A stretch of DNA of 44,300 bases from Alphaproteobacteria bacterium (GTDB lineage Bacteria; Pseudomonadota; Alphaproteobacteria; GCA-2731375): NCBI GenBank assembly GCA_029937535.1, contig JAPYPT010000005.1:1-44300 (forward strand), read 5' to 3'. The notes under the pieces are model-generated. The model searched no databases. It worked only from the letters and a program-made list of their open reading frames with translations, and was not told the DNA's origin. Position 1 is the first letter of the stretch; each line of letters opens with the position of its first letter. A program made the translations under genes and the position numbers. Of this stretch, positions 1-8,900 are shown in pieces.

Positions 1-2
1 CG

Positions 3-629
3 GGTTTCAATCAGGTCCTCATGCTGCCGCCGTTCTATTACAAGGGCGTCAGCGATGACGGCATCTTCGCCGCCTTCGACAACGTGATCCAGAAACTGGC
101 CGATGACCGCCTGCGCATCGTGGTCTACGACTTCCCCCTGATGACCGGGCTGGAGATCAGCGTGGATTTGCTGGTGCGCCTGAACAAGGCCCATCCGGAC
201 ACCATCGTGGGGGTCAAGGATAGCTCGGGCAACTGGCCCGCCATGCAGGCGGTGATCCAGGCTATCCCCGGTTTCCGCACCTTCGCCGGTACGGAACAAT
301 ATCTGCTGGCCGATCTGCAAGCGGGCGGGGCCGGCTGCATCACCGCCACGGGCAACGCCACTTCCAACCTGTGCCAGGCGGTCTATACGGCCTTTAAAGC
401 CGGCGACGCTGCCGGCGCCGAAGCCGCGCAAGAGATCGCCACCGCCACCCGCCTGATGCTGCAGCCCCATGGCGCGGTGCCGGCCATGAAGGAGTTGATG
501 GCGCAAAACAGCGGCAACCCCGCCTGGCGCAACATGCGCCCGCCCCTCATGCCCCTATCGGCCGACGGCATCGCCGCCCTGGACAAAGCCTGCCGGGACA
601 TGGGCTTCAAGCTGGCCGAGGCCGCCTGA
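3..629 (+). CDS. DapA-family (dihydrodipicolinate synthase/N-acetylneuraminate lyase superfamily) protein, 5'-truncated by window edge
   Basis: The reading frame is open from the window edge, so the N-terminal part, including the usual pyruvate-binding TT region, is missing. The visible part carries the two hallmarks of class I TIM-barrel pyruvate aldolases. One is a YDFP motif (the general-base Tyr, usually YNxP). The other is GVKDSSG, whose Lys (codon 216-218) would form the Schiff base with pyruvate or a 2-keto acid. The family includes DapA, neuraminate lyase and keto-deoxy-sugar aldolases/dehydratases. The substrate cannot be fixed from this fragment, and the catabolic-looking neighbourhood argues against a housekeeping lysine gene. 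A tcuA-like flavoprotein follows after a 109-bp gap on the same strand. The last 93 bp are echoed at about 90% identity at 3915-4007, so a paralogue once existed nearby. Confidence 0.85.
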   Translation, partial: GFNQVLMLPPFYYKGVSDDGIFAAFDNVIQKLADDRLRIVVYDFPLMTGLEISVDLLVRLNKAHPDTIVGVKDSSGNWPAMQAVIQAIPGFRTFAGTEQYLLADLQAGGAGCITATGNATSNLCQAVYTAFKAGDAAGAEAAQEIATATRLMLQPHGAVPAMKELMAQNSGNPAWRNMRPPLMPLSADGIAALDKACRDMGFKLAEAA

Positions 630-738
630 ACAGTCATATAGATATTGCTAGTTTCTCAATGCCGCTGGCTTGGGAAGAACAGCAGCACCTGTCTGCGCGG
701 TGTTGTATTTGGCGGCGCAAAATTTGAGGAATACGATC

Positions 739-2244
739 ATGAACGCGGTTGAATTCGATGTGGTTGTCGTGGGTGCCGGTAACGCGGCGCTTTGCGCGGC
801 CATTTCCGCCCATGAAAATGGCGCCAAGGTTCTGGTCCTGGAAAAGGCGCCGGAAGATGAAAAGGGCGGCAATTCCTATTTTACCGCCGGTGGTTTCCGG
901 TTTGCCCATGACGGCCTGGAAGATGTCTGCAAGGACATACTTGTCGACCTCTCGGACGATGAAGCCGACATTATGATCCTGCCGACCCACGATCGGCAGT
1001 TTTTTTATGAAACATTGATGAAGGTTACCCATGGCCAGGCGGATGAAAACCTGGCCTGGACCCTGATCGATGGCTCCCGCCCCACCATGGCATGGATGGT
1101 GCAAAACGGTGTCCGCTTCATACCCATGTATGGCCGGCAGTCCTATGAGGTGGATGGCAAGCAGCATTTCTACGGCGGCGTGAATATCGAGGCGGTGGGC
1201 GGCGGCGCGGGCCTGGTGGAGTTCCTGCTTGCACGCTGCGCGAAGCTGGGCATTGAGATCCGCTACGGCACGGGCGCGACCAAACTTCTCCAGGCGCGGG
1301 ACTACACCATCAACGGCCTGACCGTGCGCGGCCCGAATGGCTACGAGGATATTGCCTGCCGCGCCGTCATCCTGGCCTGCGGCGGCTTTGAATCCAATCC
1401 GGAAATGCGCGTGCGTTACCTGGGCCCAGGCTGGGACCTGGCCCGCGTCCGGGGCACCCGCCACAATACCGGCGAAGGCATCCAAATGGCCTTGGATATC
1501 GGCGCCGTCCCCCACGGCAACTGGTCGGGCTGCCATTCCGTGGGCTGGGACATCTCCGCGCCCCCCTTTGGTGACCGCTGGGTGCTGGATAACTTCCAGA
1601 AACACTCCTATCCCTTGGGCATCATGGTCAATCTGGACGGTGACCGCTTCGTGGACGAGGGCGAGGATTACCGCAACCTGACCTACGTCCGCTTTGGCAA
1701 GGCCATCATGGCGCAACCCCATCGCACGGCGGTGCAGATCTTCGACCAGAAGACCATTTCCATGCTGCGCGATGAATACCGCATTCGCGAGGTCACCAAG
1801 GTCGAGGCCGATACCATTGAAGGCCTGGCCGAGGAATTGGAGATCGACGCCACCAAACTGCGCCATACCATCGATCAATATAACGCCGCCTGCCAGTCGG
1901 GAGATTACAACCCGGCCATCCTGGACGGCGTGGCCACGACCGGCATCCAGCCCCCGAAAAGCAACTGGGCCCTGCCCATCGATAAACCGCCCTACGCCGC
2001 CTTCATCACCACAACGGGCGTCACCTTCACCTTCGGCGGCCTGAAAATCGATGAAAACAATGCGGTCCAGGACCTCCGAGACAAATCCATCCCGGGCCTT
2101 TACGCCGCCGGAGAACTGGTCGGGGGACTGTTCTACGAAAACTACCCCGGCGGCACCGGCCTCATGTCCGGCGCCGTCTTCGGCAAACGCGCCGGCGAGG
2201 CGGCGGCCCGCTACAGCCAAAGCAACAGCAGGGCATCGGAATAA
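739..2244 (+). CDS. FAD-dependent oxidoreductase, TcuA/fumarate reductase flavoprotein type
   Basis: Predicted 501-residue flavoprotein. The N-terminus has a Rossmann FAD site: a beta strand, then GAGNAA at residues 12-17 and the ribose-binding Glu35 at the end of LVLEK. The C-terminus has the NYPGGTGLMSGAVFGKRAG block typical of the FAD_binding_2 family, where the flavin is re-contacted. The best-known close relatives are tricarballylate dehydrogenases (TcuA) and 3-ketosteroid/fumarate-reductase-like soluble dehydrogenases, which oxidise or reduce a C-C bond next to carboxylates. No signal peptide is seen, so it should be cytoplasmic. ATG 739 is chosen over upstream in-frame starts because TTGAGGA sits 8 nt before it. 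It is probably co-transcribed with the preceding DapA-family gene. No tcuB or tcuC partner is adjacent, so the tricarballylate substrate is a guess. Confidence 0.85.
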   Translation: MNAVEFDVVVVGAGNAALCAAISAHENGAKVLVLEKAPEDEKGGNSYFTAGGFRFAHDGLEDVCKDILVDLSDDEADIMILPTHDRQFFYETLMKVTHGQADENLAWTLIDGSRPTMAWMVQNGVRFIPMYGRQSYEVDGKQHFYGGVNIEAVGGGAGLVEFLLARCAKLGIEIRYGTGATKLLQARDYTINGLTVRGPNGYEDIACRAVILACGGFESNPEMRVRYLGPGWDLARVRGTRHNTGEGIQMALDIGAVPHGNWSGCHSVGWDISAPPFGDRWVLDNFQKHSYPLGIMVNLDGDRFVDEGEDYRNLTYVRFGKAIMAQPHRTAVQIFDQKTISMLRDEYRIREVTKVEADTIEGLAEELEIDATKLRHTIDQYNAACQSGDYNPAILDGVATTGIQPPKSNWALPIDKPPYAAFITTTGVTFTFGGLKIDENNAVQDLRDKSIPGLYAAGELVGGLFYENYPGGTGLMSGAVFGKRAGEAAARYSQSNSRASE

Positions 2245-2554
2245 TACCCGGAGTTAACGGGGACGATTTAATCAGTTTCGTGCGGCAGCCTTGACTGGTT
2301 AACCATGGGAATACGGCAGGAAAATTCCGGGAATTTCTCGTTTCAATGCACGGCGGGGCCGGGATCGCATGGAATGAACGCAAAAAAGGGAAGCGTCCCA
2401 TTTTTCCCGAATAGCAACCGTAATATCAGAAATAACTAACAGATCGCTATTGACCAATTGGCACATTTTACGGTGGTCCAACTTGAACCTAATGTACGAC
2501 CGCGATCAATCGTTGAATTTCGTCTTCGGTAACCTAAAAATTATGCCTAGCCAT
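2245..2554. other. Intergenic stretch without a convincing gene, REP-like fragments
   Basis: This 310-bp gap separates the tcuA-like gene from the convergent nuclease-like gene. It holds a short palindrome-like sequence, GGGAAGCGTCCC, flanked by A- and T-runs near 2389-2407. A loosely related sequence, GGAACGCTACCC followed by a T-run, lies at about 3897-3911 on the other side of the nuclease-like gene. These may be worn repeat ends bordering an insertion, but the match is short and imperfect. Base composition drops visibly here relative to the flanking genes. Small open frames in the gap run antisense into the neighbouring gene and look like chance. Confidence 0.35.
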
Positions 2555-3751
2555 TCAGGAATCTTTTGTCGCGGTCGTGTGCAAAAAACTATCGATCATC
2601 TTTTCCTTAGCCTCGCGGAACGGGTTGTTATTGGCAAGCATGGCGTCCATCTCGGGGTTCGGCTTCCAAGTTTCGTTCAGCAGGCTCCAGTCGATCTGAA
2701 CGTATTCGCCGACCTTTGAGATTAGTATGCCGACGCCCTTTGAAGACTTAGCGTCGTACATCGCCCCGTAAGTGAAGTTCAAAAGCCCTTTAACCCGTAT
2801 CTCTTCACCTGTTGGACCTGTTGCATCGACCTCCGGAATAAGCGTTGCGATCATAAATGTGCAGTCGGTAGCTGGGAAGGTTAATCGAAAAGGTTGGGCG
2901 ATCTCCTTTTTCTGAGCGGCCTCGAGCGACTTCATGAAGCGAATTTTTACCTCCCTCCAAACCGATCGCGGAACGCGCGCGAACTCCAGCATGATGCGGT
3001 AATAGTCATCGGGCTGCTCGGACCGTTGGATGTTGTCGCGCAGGCTACCAATCAGCTGCGACAGGTCGAAGGCGTCTAGATCCTGCACGAAACTGTACAA
3101 GAATTCCCGAGATGTCGGAGTCGGAAACTCTTCATCGCCAACGAAGGCACCCATGATGTCGGACTCATCTACGACAATGCCTGCCTCGCAAAGGTTTGGG
3201 ATTACTTTTTCGCGATATGCGAAGTAACTCCGAATGTCTTCCGGCACGCGCAGCTTTTCGAGGATGCCGAGGTAATCGTGTGCCGCCAGCACGTGGATAA
3301 ATCCAGCTGAACGGCTTTGGTAGTGGCGCATCTGCCAACAGTCTTCTGGCAATGCTCGTCCACCGAGGAAGACGACAATCTTCGTGATCTCTGCAAGTTC
3401 TGCGCTGCGAATGTCGAAAGTGTCGCCGCGCGCATTGGCAATGTGAATCTCATCGTATTCGTCAAGAAAACGCAGAGTGTCGCGTATTTGCTTGGTTGCA
3501 TTGCCGAGGACTTTCTTTTGGAACCAAGTTCTTTCAATATCGGGGTCGTCGGTTTCGTTACTACGCTGCTTTAGCTGTAATACAGATGCATACTCACCGA
3601 ACCACACTAGGTTATCGGCCAGTTCCAGCTCCTTCCCAGGCTGGGGCATAAACTGGTTCTGATTGAAGGTGAACTCCTTCCAAAACGCCAAGCCATTGAG
3701 GTGGGCTATATACTCTTCAAGCGTCATTTGTCTGTTGGGCTCCGCTGCCAT
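2555..3751 (-). CDS. Hypothetical protein with possible PD-(D/E)XK nuclease-like N-terminus
   Basis: 398-residue protein, not recognised as a named family. Residues 41-63 contain ELELADNLVWFGEY followed by VLQLKQR. The spacing of acidic residues (Glu43, Asp46) and a Q-x-K (Gln59, Lys61) after a hydrophobic strand resembles the core of PD-(D/E)XK restriction-type nucleases and NERD-like domains. The following helix, NATKQIRDTLRFL, also fits that layout. The remainder is a mixed alpha/beta protein without a motif I can name. No signal peptide or membrane segment is seen. The gene is less GC-rich than its neighbours and lies next to a truncated dapA paralogue, both signs of acquisition by transfer. 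ATG 3751 is the first in-frame start; its ribosome site is weak. The nuclease assignment is inference only. Confidence 0.6.
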   Translation of the reverse strand: MAAEPNRQMTLEEYIAHLNGLAFWKEFTFNQNQFMPQPGKELELADNLVWFGEYASVLQLKQRSNETDDPDIERTWFQKKVLGNATKQIRDTLRFLDEYDEIHIANARGDTFDIRSAELAEITKIVVFLGGRALPEDCWQMRHYQSRSAGFIHVLAAHDYLGILEKLRVPEDIRSYFAYREKVIPNLCEAGIVVDESDIMGAFVGDEEFPTPTSREFLYSFVQDLDAFDLSQLIGSLRDNIQRSEQPDDYYRIMLEFARVPRSVWREVKIRFMKSLEAAQKKEIAQPFRLTFPATDCTFMIATLIPEVDATGPTGEEIRVKGLLNFTYGAMYDAKSSKGVGILISKVGEYVQIDWSLLNETWKPNPEMDAMLANNNPFREAKEKMIDSFLHTTATKDS

Positions 3752-3914
3752 GTCCGATGTTTATTGCTTCATTGGGTAAGTCGGAGTAGCAGGACAATTT
3801 TCAACTTGTCAACGTCCAGACTGCCAAAGTGGGGCTTCACTTAAATCTTATACCGCGCTGTCAGTTCCCTGTGCGCTTGTAACAATCGTCAAAAGGAACG
3901 CTACCCTTTTTCGC

Positions 3915-4007
3915 CGTCCGCCTCTCGTGCCCCTATCGGCGGACGGCATCGCCGCCCTGGACCAGGCCTGCCGGGAGATGGGTTTCAAGCTAGCCGAGGC
4001 CGCCTGA
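3915..4007 (+). pseudogene. 3'-terminal remnant of a second DapA-family gene
   Basis: This 93-bp stretch ends in TGA and matches bases 537-629, the end of the first DapA-family gene, at 84 of 93 positions by eye. It decodes to RPPLVPLSADGIAALDQACR followed by EMGFKLAEAA. Only three codons change the residue (Met to Val, Lys to Gln, Asp to Glu); the other differences are silent. That pattern points to a paralogue that once evolved under selection, not to a fresh local copy. Homology stops abruptly at 3915, where the AT-richer nuclease-like segment begins. The last codons of the convergent SDR gene are read antisense through this remnant. Confidence 0.8.
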
Positions 4008-4947
4008 TCGCATTTTGTGCCGTGACGGCCTGATCACCCAGAGCGTCCGCCAGGGCGACGGGCAGGGGCGTGGCCCGGAAATTGGGCAGGACGGCGGAGA
4101 GTTTCGTGCCGTCGATGGCGTGCGGGACGTCCCAGAGGTAGGCCATCTCCGCCACTTCGCGCATTTGCGGCATGACCAGGCCGAGCAGGTGCAGCAGGGG
4201 CCAGGGCAGGCCGTGGACATTTAACGTGGCTCCTGTGACTAGCTCCATGGCTTCGATCAGCTCCCGGCCGGTCAGGCCGTAGCCGGGGAAGCCAAACTCT
4301 TCGAATGACGCAAAACTGTCCCGTTTGGCGGCCAGCGCAGCCATGGCGCGGGCCATGTCGGGTAGATAGGCCCAGGCGTGGGGGCGGTCCAGGGGGCCGG
4401 GGTACATCACCTTGCCTCTGGCTAGATTTTTGCTGATTTGACTGTCGAACCAGTTGCCGGTTTTCTCCCGCTCGATGAAATCGCCCGCCCGCAGAATAAT
4501 GGTGCGCACATCCTCGGCTTCAGCATAGGCGCGCTCCATCTCCACCCGCAGGCGGCCCTTGCGGGTCGTGGGCGCGTGCGGGGTTGCCTCGTTCAGCCGC
4601 GCCGGCATGGCGGCGCCGTAATTATAGACATTGCCCGGTATCATCACCGTTGCGCCGGTTTTCCGGGCTGCCCGGATGACGGCGGCGGTCAGGCGGGGCA
4701 GGTCCCGGCGCCATTGGGGATAGGGCGGGTTCAAGGCATTGACGATGACATCGCAACCGGAGGCGGCGGCGGCAAGGGCCTCGCCATCGAAGGCGTCGCC
4801 GGATAGGCGTTCGAGGCGGCCGGGTACCTCACGTTCGTCCCACTGCCGGGCGAAGGCGCGCACCCGCCAGCCTTGGTTCACGAAAGCATCCACGCTGGCC
4901 CGACCGAAGCGTCCCTTGGCGCCCAAAACAATCACTTTACCGTCCAT
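3985..4947 (-). CDS. NAD(P)-binding atypical SDR / NmrA-like epimerase family protein
   Basis: Predicted 320-residue cytoplasmic protein. It begins with a beta strand and a GxxGxxG nucleotide-binding loop (VLGAKGRFG, residues 6-14), as in extended/atypical short-chain dehydrogenases and NmrA-like proteins. CDVIVNALNPPYP corresponds to the strand-4 region near the cofactor. PGNVYNYG holds a Tyr but no classical YxxxK, so redox chemistry is uncertain. ATG 4947 is preferred because AGGGGA lies just upstream. It is transcribed divergently from the LysR gene at 5062, the usual layout of a LysR regulator and its target. The last residues (IRRPRLA) come from DNA that is antisense to the dapA remnant, so its natural C-terminus may have been altered when that region was rearranged. 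Confidence 0.8.
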   Translation of the reverse strand: MDGKVIVLGAKGRFGRASVDAFVNQGWRVRAFARQWDEREVPGRLERLSGDAFDGEALAAAASGCDVIVNALNPPYPQWRRDLPRLTAAVIRAARKTGATVMIPGNVYNYGAAMPARLNEATPHAPTTRKGRLRVEMERAYAEAEDVRTIILRAGDFIEREKTGNWFDSQISKNLARGKVMYPGPLDRPHAWAYLPDMARAMAALAAKRDSFASFEEFGFPGYGLTGRELIEAMELVTGATLNVHGLPWPLLHLLGLVMPQMREVAEMAYLWDVPHAIDGTKLSAVLPNFRATPLPVALADALGDQAVTAQNAIRRPRLA

Positions 4948-5037
4948 GATAGTCCCCTTTGTTGATGGTTTGATGATGGTAAGACCAACATAGAGAGTTG
5001 TTATTGAATTGAAATTCGACAATATTCGTTAAGTCAT

Positions 5038-5051
5038 ATTCATTTATGAAT
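5038..5051. promoter_or_regulatory. Candidate LysR operator palindrome in divergent promoter region
   Basis: ATTCAT-TT-ATGAAT is a perfect 6+6-bp inverted repeat in the AT-rich gap between the divergent SDR and LysR genes. LysR regulators often bind such sites in the shared promoter and repress themselves. The palindrome overlaps the in-frame ATG at 5050, which favours translation beginning at ATG 5062. No clear -35/-10 pair could be assigned. Function is inferred from position and symmetry only. Confidence 0.4.
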
Positions 5052-5061
5052 GGAACGTGGC

Positions 5062-5937
5062 ATGAATGCCCTCGACTGGACCCATCTGCAAAGCTTCATC
5101 GCCGTCGCCGAGGCCGGCTCTCTGTCAGGGGCGGCCCGGGCCATGGCGGGCAGTCAGCCGACCATGGGCCGCCATATCGCCGCCCTGGAGCAAGGCCTTG
5201 GCCTGCGTCTGTTCGACCGCACGGGGGCGGGCCTGGCCCTGACGCCCACGGGCATCGAACTGCTGGAGCATGCCCGGCCCATGGCCCGCGCGGCCGATCA
5301 GGTCGCGTTGGTGGCCCAGGGCCGGGCGGAGGCGATTGCGGGCACGGTGCGGATCACCGCCTCCGACATCGTGGCGACATATATCTTGCCCGATATCCTG
5401 GCCGATCTGCATGGCGAGGCGCCGGAGATCCAGATCGAGCTGGTCGCCTCCGACCGCACCGAAAACCTGCTGCGCCGGGACGCCGATATCGCCGTGCGCA
5501 TGTACCAGCCCACCCAGGCCGATCTGATCGCCCGCAAGGTGGCGGAGGTGGCGGTGGGCATCTACGCCGCGCACGGCTATCTGGCCCGGCGCGGCGACCC
5601 GCGGGTGCTGGGGGATCTTCTCGATCATGACGTGGTGGGCTATGACCGCGGCGAGCAGATCATCCAGGGCTTCCGCCAGGCAGGTGTCAGCGTGGGCCGG
5701 GATTTCTTCACCTTCCGCAGCGACAACCAGGTGGTGGCCTGGCGCATGGTCGTAGCGGGCTGGGGCATCGGCTTCAACCAGGTACGGATCGGCGAGGCCG
5801 AGCCACGGGTCCGCCGCCTGTTCCCCGACGCCCCCCTGCCCAGCTTACCTATCTGGCTGGCGGCGCACGCGGAACTAAGAACCTCCCGCCGGGTGCGCCG
5901 GGTGTTTGATTTTCTGGCCGACCGCCTGGGGCGTTAG
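5062..5937 (+). CDS. LysR-family transcriptional regulator
   Basis: 291-residue regulator. The N-terminal winged helix-turn-helix is unmistakable: LDWTHLQSFIAVAEAGSLSG, then AARAMAGSQPTMGRHIAALE, then LGLRLFDR at about residues 4-52. It is followed by a periplasmic-binding-protein-like effector domain (about 85-290). The subtype resembles the LysR proteins that sense small organic ligands; the effector is unknown. ATG 5062 is used because GGA lies 7 nt upstream and because the alternative ATG 5050 has no ribosome site and lies inside a palindrome. It is divergent from the SDR gene, its most likely target. Its TAG stop overlaps the convergent TPR-CHAT stop by a few bases, so the two genes share no terminator space. 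Confidence 0.9.
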   Translation: MNALDWTHLQSFIAVAEAGSLSGAARAMAGSQPTMGRHIAALEQGLGLRLFDRTGAGLALTPTGIELLEHARPMARAADQVALVAQGRAEAIAGTVRITASDIVATYILPDILADLHGEAPEIQIELVASDRTENLLRRDADIAVRMYQPTQADLIARKVAEVAVGIYAAHGYLARRGDPRVLGDLLDHDVVGYDRGEQIIQGFRQAGVSVGRDFFTFRSDNQVVAWRMVVAGWGIGFNQVRIGEAEPRVRRLFPDAPLPSLPIWLAAHAELRTSRRVRRVFDFLADRLGR

Positions 5938-8900
5938 CGCCGAACCAGGCCGCCCTCTCCCACCAGGACGAAGGGCGCCCAGAAAACCGGGTGGGCGTAG
6001 GCCGGGGATTCCTGGCCATTGATCAGCGCCAGCATGGCCTGGCGGTGCGCCTCGGCGCGGCCCATGCCGGGCTTTTGCGCCTCCCTCAGCATCCGCGTCG
6101 TTATCTTCACCGCCGCGTCGGACACCACCGGCCAGTGGGAGACCAGCAAGGTCCGGGTGCCGGCATAGAAAAACGCCTTGGCCAGACCCGAAAGACCTTC
6201 CGCCCCCGGCGTGCCGTCGGCGGCGGCGGTGTTGCAGGCGGACAGGATCACCCAATCCGCATCCAGCTTCAGTTGCGCCACCTCGCTCGCCGTCAACAAG
6301 CCATCATCCCGTTCGCTGCCCACCTGGGGCGGGGTGAGGACCAGTGCCGGCTCCGACAGCCCCGTCAGATCGCCCGCCACCAGCCCATGGGTGGCGAAGG
6401 TCAACACTTTGTAATCCGTCAGCGCCATGGCCTTGAGCCGGGTTTCCGTCGCCTCCCCGCCGACCAGCAAGGCCCCATCATCCACGCCAAGCGACCGCGC
6501 CATGGATTGCAGCTCGCCATAGCTATCGGGCAACGACGGCAGTTTGCGCACCGCCGCCGCATCGGCGACGCCGCGCACGGTGAACAGGGAGGCGAGTTCG
6601 AGACCACGCCTCGAGCCGGTATCGCCGTCAAGCTTCGGATCGCCCACGCCAAGAAAGGCGCGCGCCGCCTGGGTCCGCTTGGCGAAGGTCCGCAACGCCT
6701 TCAGCGCGGAAACCGAGGGCAGGGTGGTCATGGCATAGCTCCGGGCCAGCCAGGGCACCTTGCCATGGTCGGCGGGATTGTCGAGCTCGCCCTCGAACGC
6801 CTTGGTTACCAGCACGCCCAGGGGCAGACTTTGCAACGCCCCATCCGGCACCACGAAGACATGCCGCGCGCCATCAAGCATGGCCTCGATCGGCTGAAAC
6901 AATTTCTGATAGAGCCCGTGCGCCAGGGTGGTGTTGAAAGGCGGCACATCCGCGAGGCTCTGTATCCTGAAGGGATCGAGCCCCCGGCGCAGTTCGGCGA
7001 CGGCTTCTTCAAGTTCCTTCGCGCTTAGCCCGATTTCCTTGGCCACCACCCGGTCTCGCCGGATGGCGAAGACAAAGCTGCGGTCGGTCGAAACCAGGTA
7101 GGTTAGCAGCGCCTCGTCATTGCCGAGAAGTTGTTGCAGTTCAGCAAGTTTGACCGGTCGCGGCGCGGCGAGTTCAGCGTATTGGGGAAACGATTTCGCG
7201 AGCTCCCCATCGATTTCCTTGATCCGGCCGTCGGTCGCCGCCAGGTCCCGGCGCACTGCCGCCTCTTGCACATTGTCGCGCCCCTCGGGCGGCTGGCTCG
7301 CGGCCTTGATCAATGCCCCGTCAAGCCTGCGCCACCGCTCCGCCGCATCCTGGCGTTCGCGCACGAGACCGGCAAGGGCGTCGTCGCCCGCCGCGAACCG
7401 GGCGCCCATGCGCGAAACCGCCGCCCCGGCGGAGGAGGCCGCCGCGAGCTGGCTGGACTCAAAACCTTCCGCAACAAGCGCGGTGCGCCTGATTGGTTGG
7501 GATTTCGCCATCGCCAACGCTACCAGTACATGATGAAGGAAGATGACTCGGTTGGATTTTTGTTCGCTGAGGCGACCGGCCCCTTCGCCGCCACCAGTGC
7601 GTACCGCCCGGTCGCGTCCAATGGCGACGGCGCGCCGAATGAAGTTAAGGCTTTGCGCGAATTTACCCTGGGCCCGATACAGCCCCGCCAGATTGTTGAG
7701 CGTCCTGGCGACGCTGGGATGGCCGGGACCAAGGGCTTTCTCCTTGATCGCCAACGAGCGTAGGTGGAGCCGCTCCGCTTCGCTATGGCGGCCCTGGTCC
7801 TGGTACAGCTCAGCCAGATTGCTGAGCGACTGGCCGACAAGTGGATGGCCGGGGCCGAGGGCTTTCTCCCAGATCGCCAGAGAGCGTAGGTAAAGCGGCT
7901 CAGCCTCGCCATGGCGGCCCTGGCTCTGATACAACGCCGCCAGGTTGTTGACCAATGTGCCGACATCGGGATGGCCGGGGCCGAGGGCTTTCTCCGTGAT
8001 CGCCAGGGAGTGTAGGAAGAGGGGCTCAGCCTCGCCATAGCGGCCCTGGGCCTGGTACACCTCAGCCAGATTGCTGAGCAACCGGCCGACATCTGGATGG
8101 TCGGGGCCGAGGGCTTTCTCTATGATCGCCAGGGAGCGTAGGTTAAGCGGCTCAGCCTCGCCATGGCGGCCCTGGCTCCAGTACAGTGACGCCAAATTGC
8201 TGAGCGATTTGCTGACATTTGGATGGTCGGGGCCGAGGGCTTTCTCCCAAATCGCCAACGTGCGCTTGAAGAGCGGCTCAGCTTCGCCGTAGCGGCCCTG
8301 GCTCTGGTACAGCCCCGCCAAATTGCTGAGCGACCGGCCGACATCGGGATGGCCGGGACCGAGGGCTTTCTCCGTGATCGCCAGGGCGCGTAGGTAGAGC
8401 GGCTCAGCCTGGCCGTAGCGGCCCTGGTTCTTGTACAGCTCCGCCAGATTGTTGAGCGACAGGCCGACACCGGGATGGCCGGGACCGAGGGCTTTCTCCG
8501 TGATCGCCAGGGCGCGTAGGTAGAGCGGTTCAGCCTGGCCGTAGCGGCCTTGGATCTGGTATAGCAACGCCAGATTGTTGAGCGTCGTGGCGACACCGGG
8601 ATGGTCGGGGCCGAAGGCTTTTTCGTTGATCGCCAGGCCGCGTAGGAAGAGCGGCTCAGCCTCGCCGTATCGGCCCTGGCTCTGGTACAGCCCCGCCAGA
8701 TTGTTGAGCGCCGTGGCGACTTGGGGATGGTCGGGACCGAGGGCTTTCTCCGGGATCGCCAGGGAGCGTAGGTAGAGCGGCTCAGCCTTGCGGTAGAGGC
8801 CCTGGGCCCGGTACAGCACCGCCAGATTGTTCAGCGACTTGCCGACATCTGGATGGTCGGGGCCGAGGGTTTTCTCCCAGATTGCCACGGCGCGTAGGTA

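Noticed and set aside
634-2220. Long open frame antisense to the TcuA-like gene (over 500 codons)
   Set aside because: The sense gene has clear motifs and a ribosome site. The antisense product has no recognisable domain and is explained by GC-rich third positions.
2450-2719. Plus-strand frame of 89 codons at the edge of the nuclease-like gene
   Set aside because: It overlaps the end of that gene antisense and has no ribosome site or motif.
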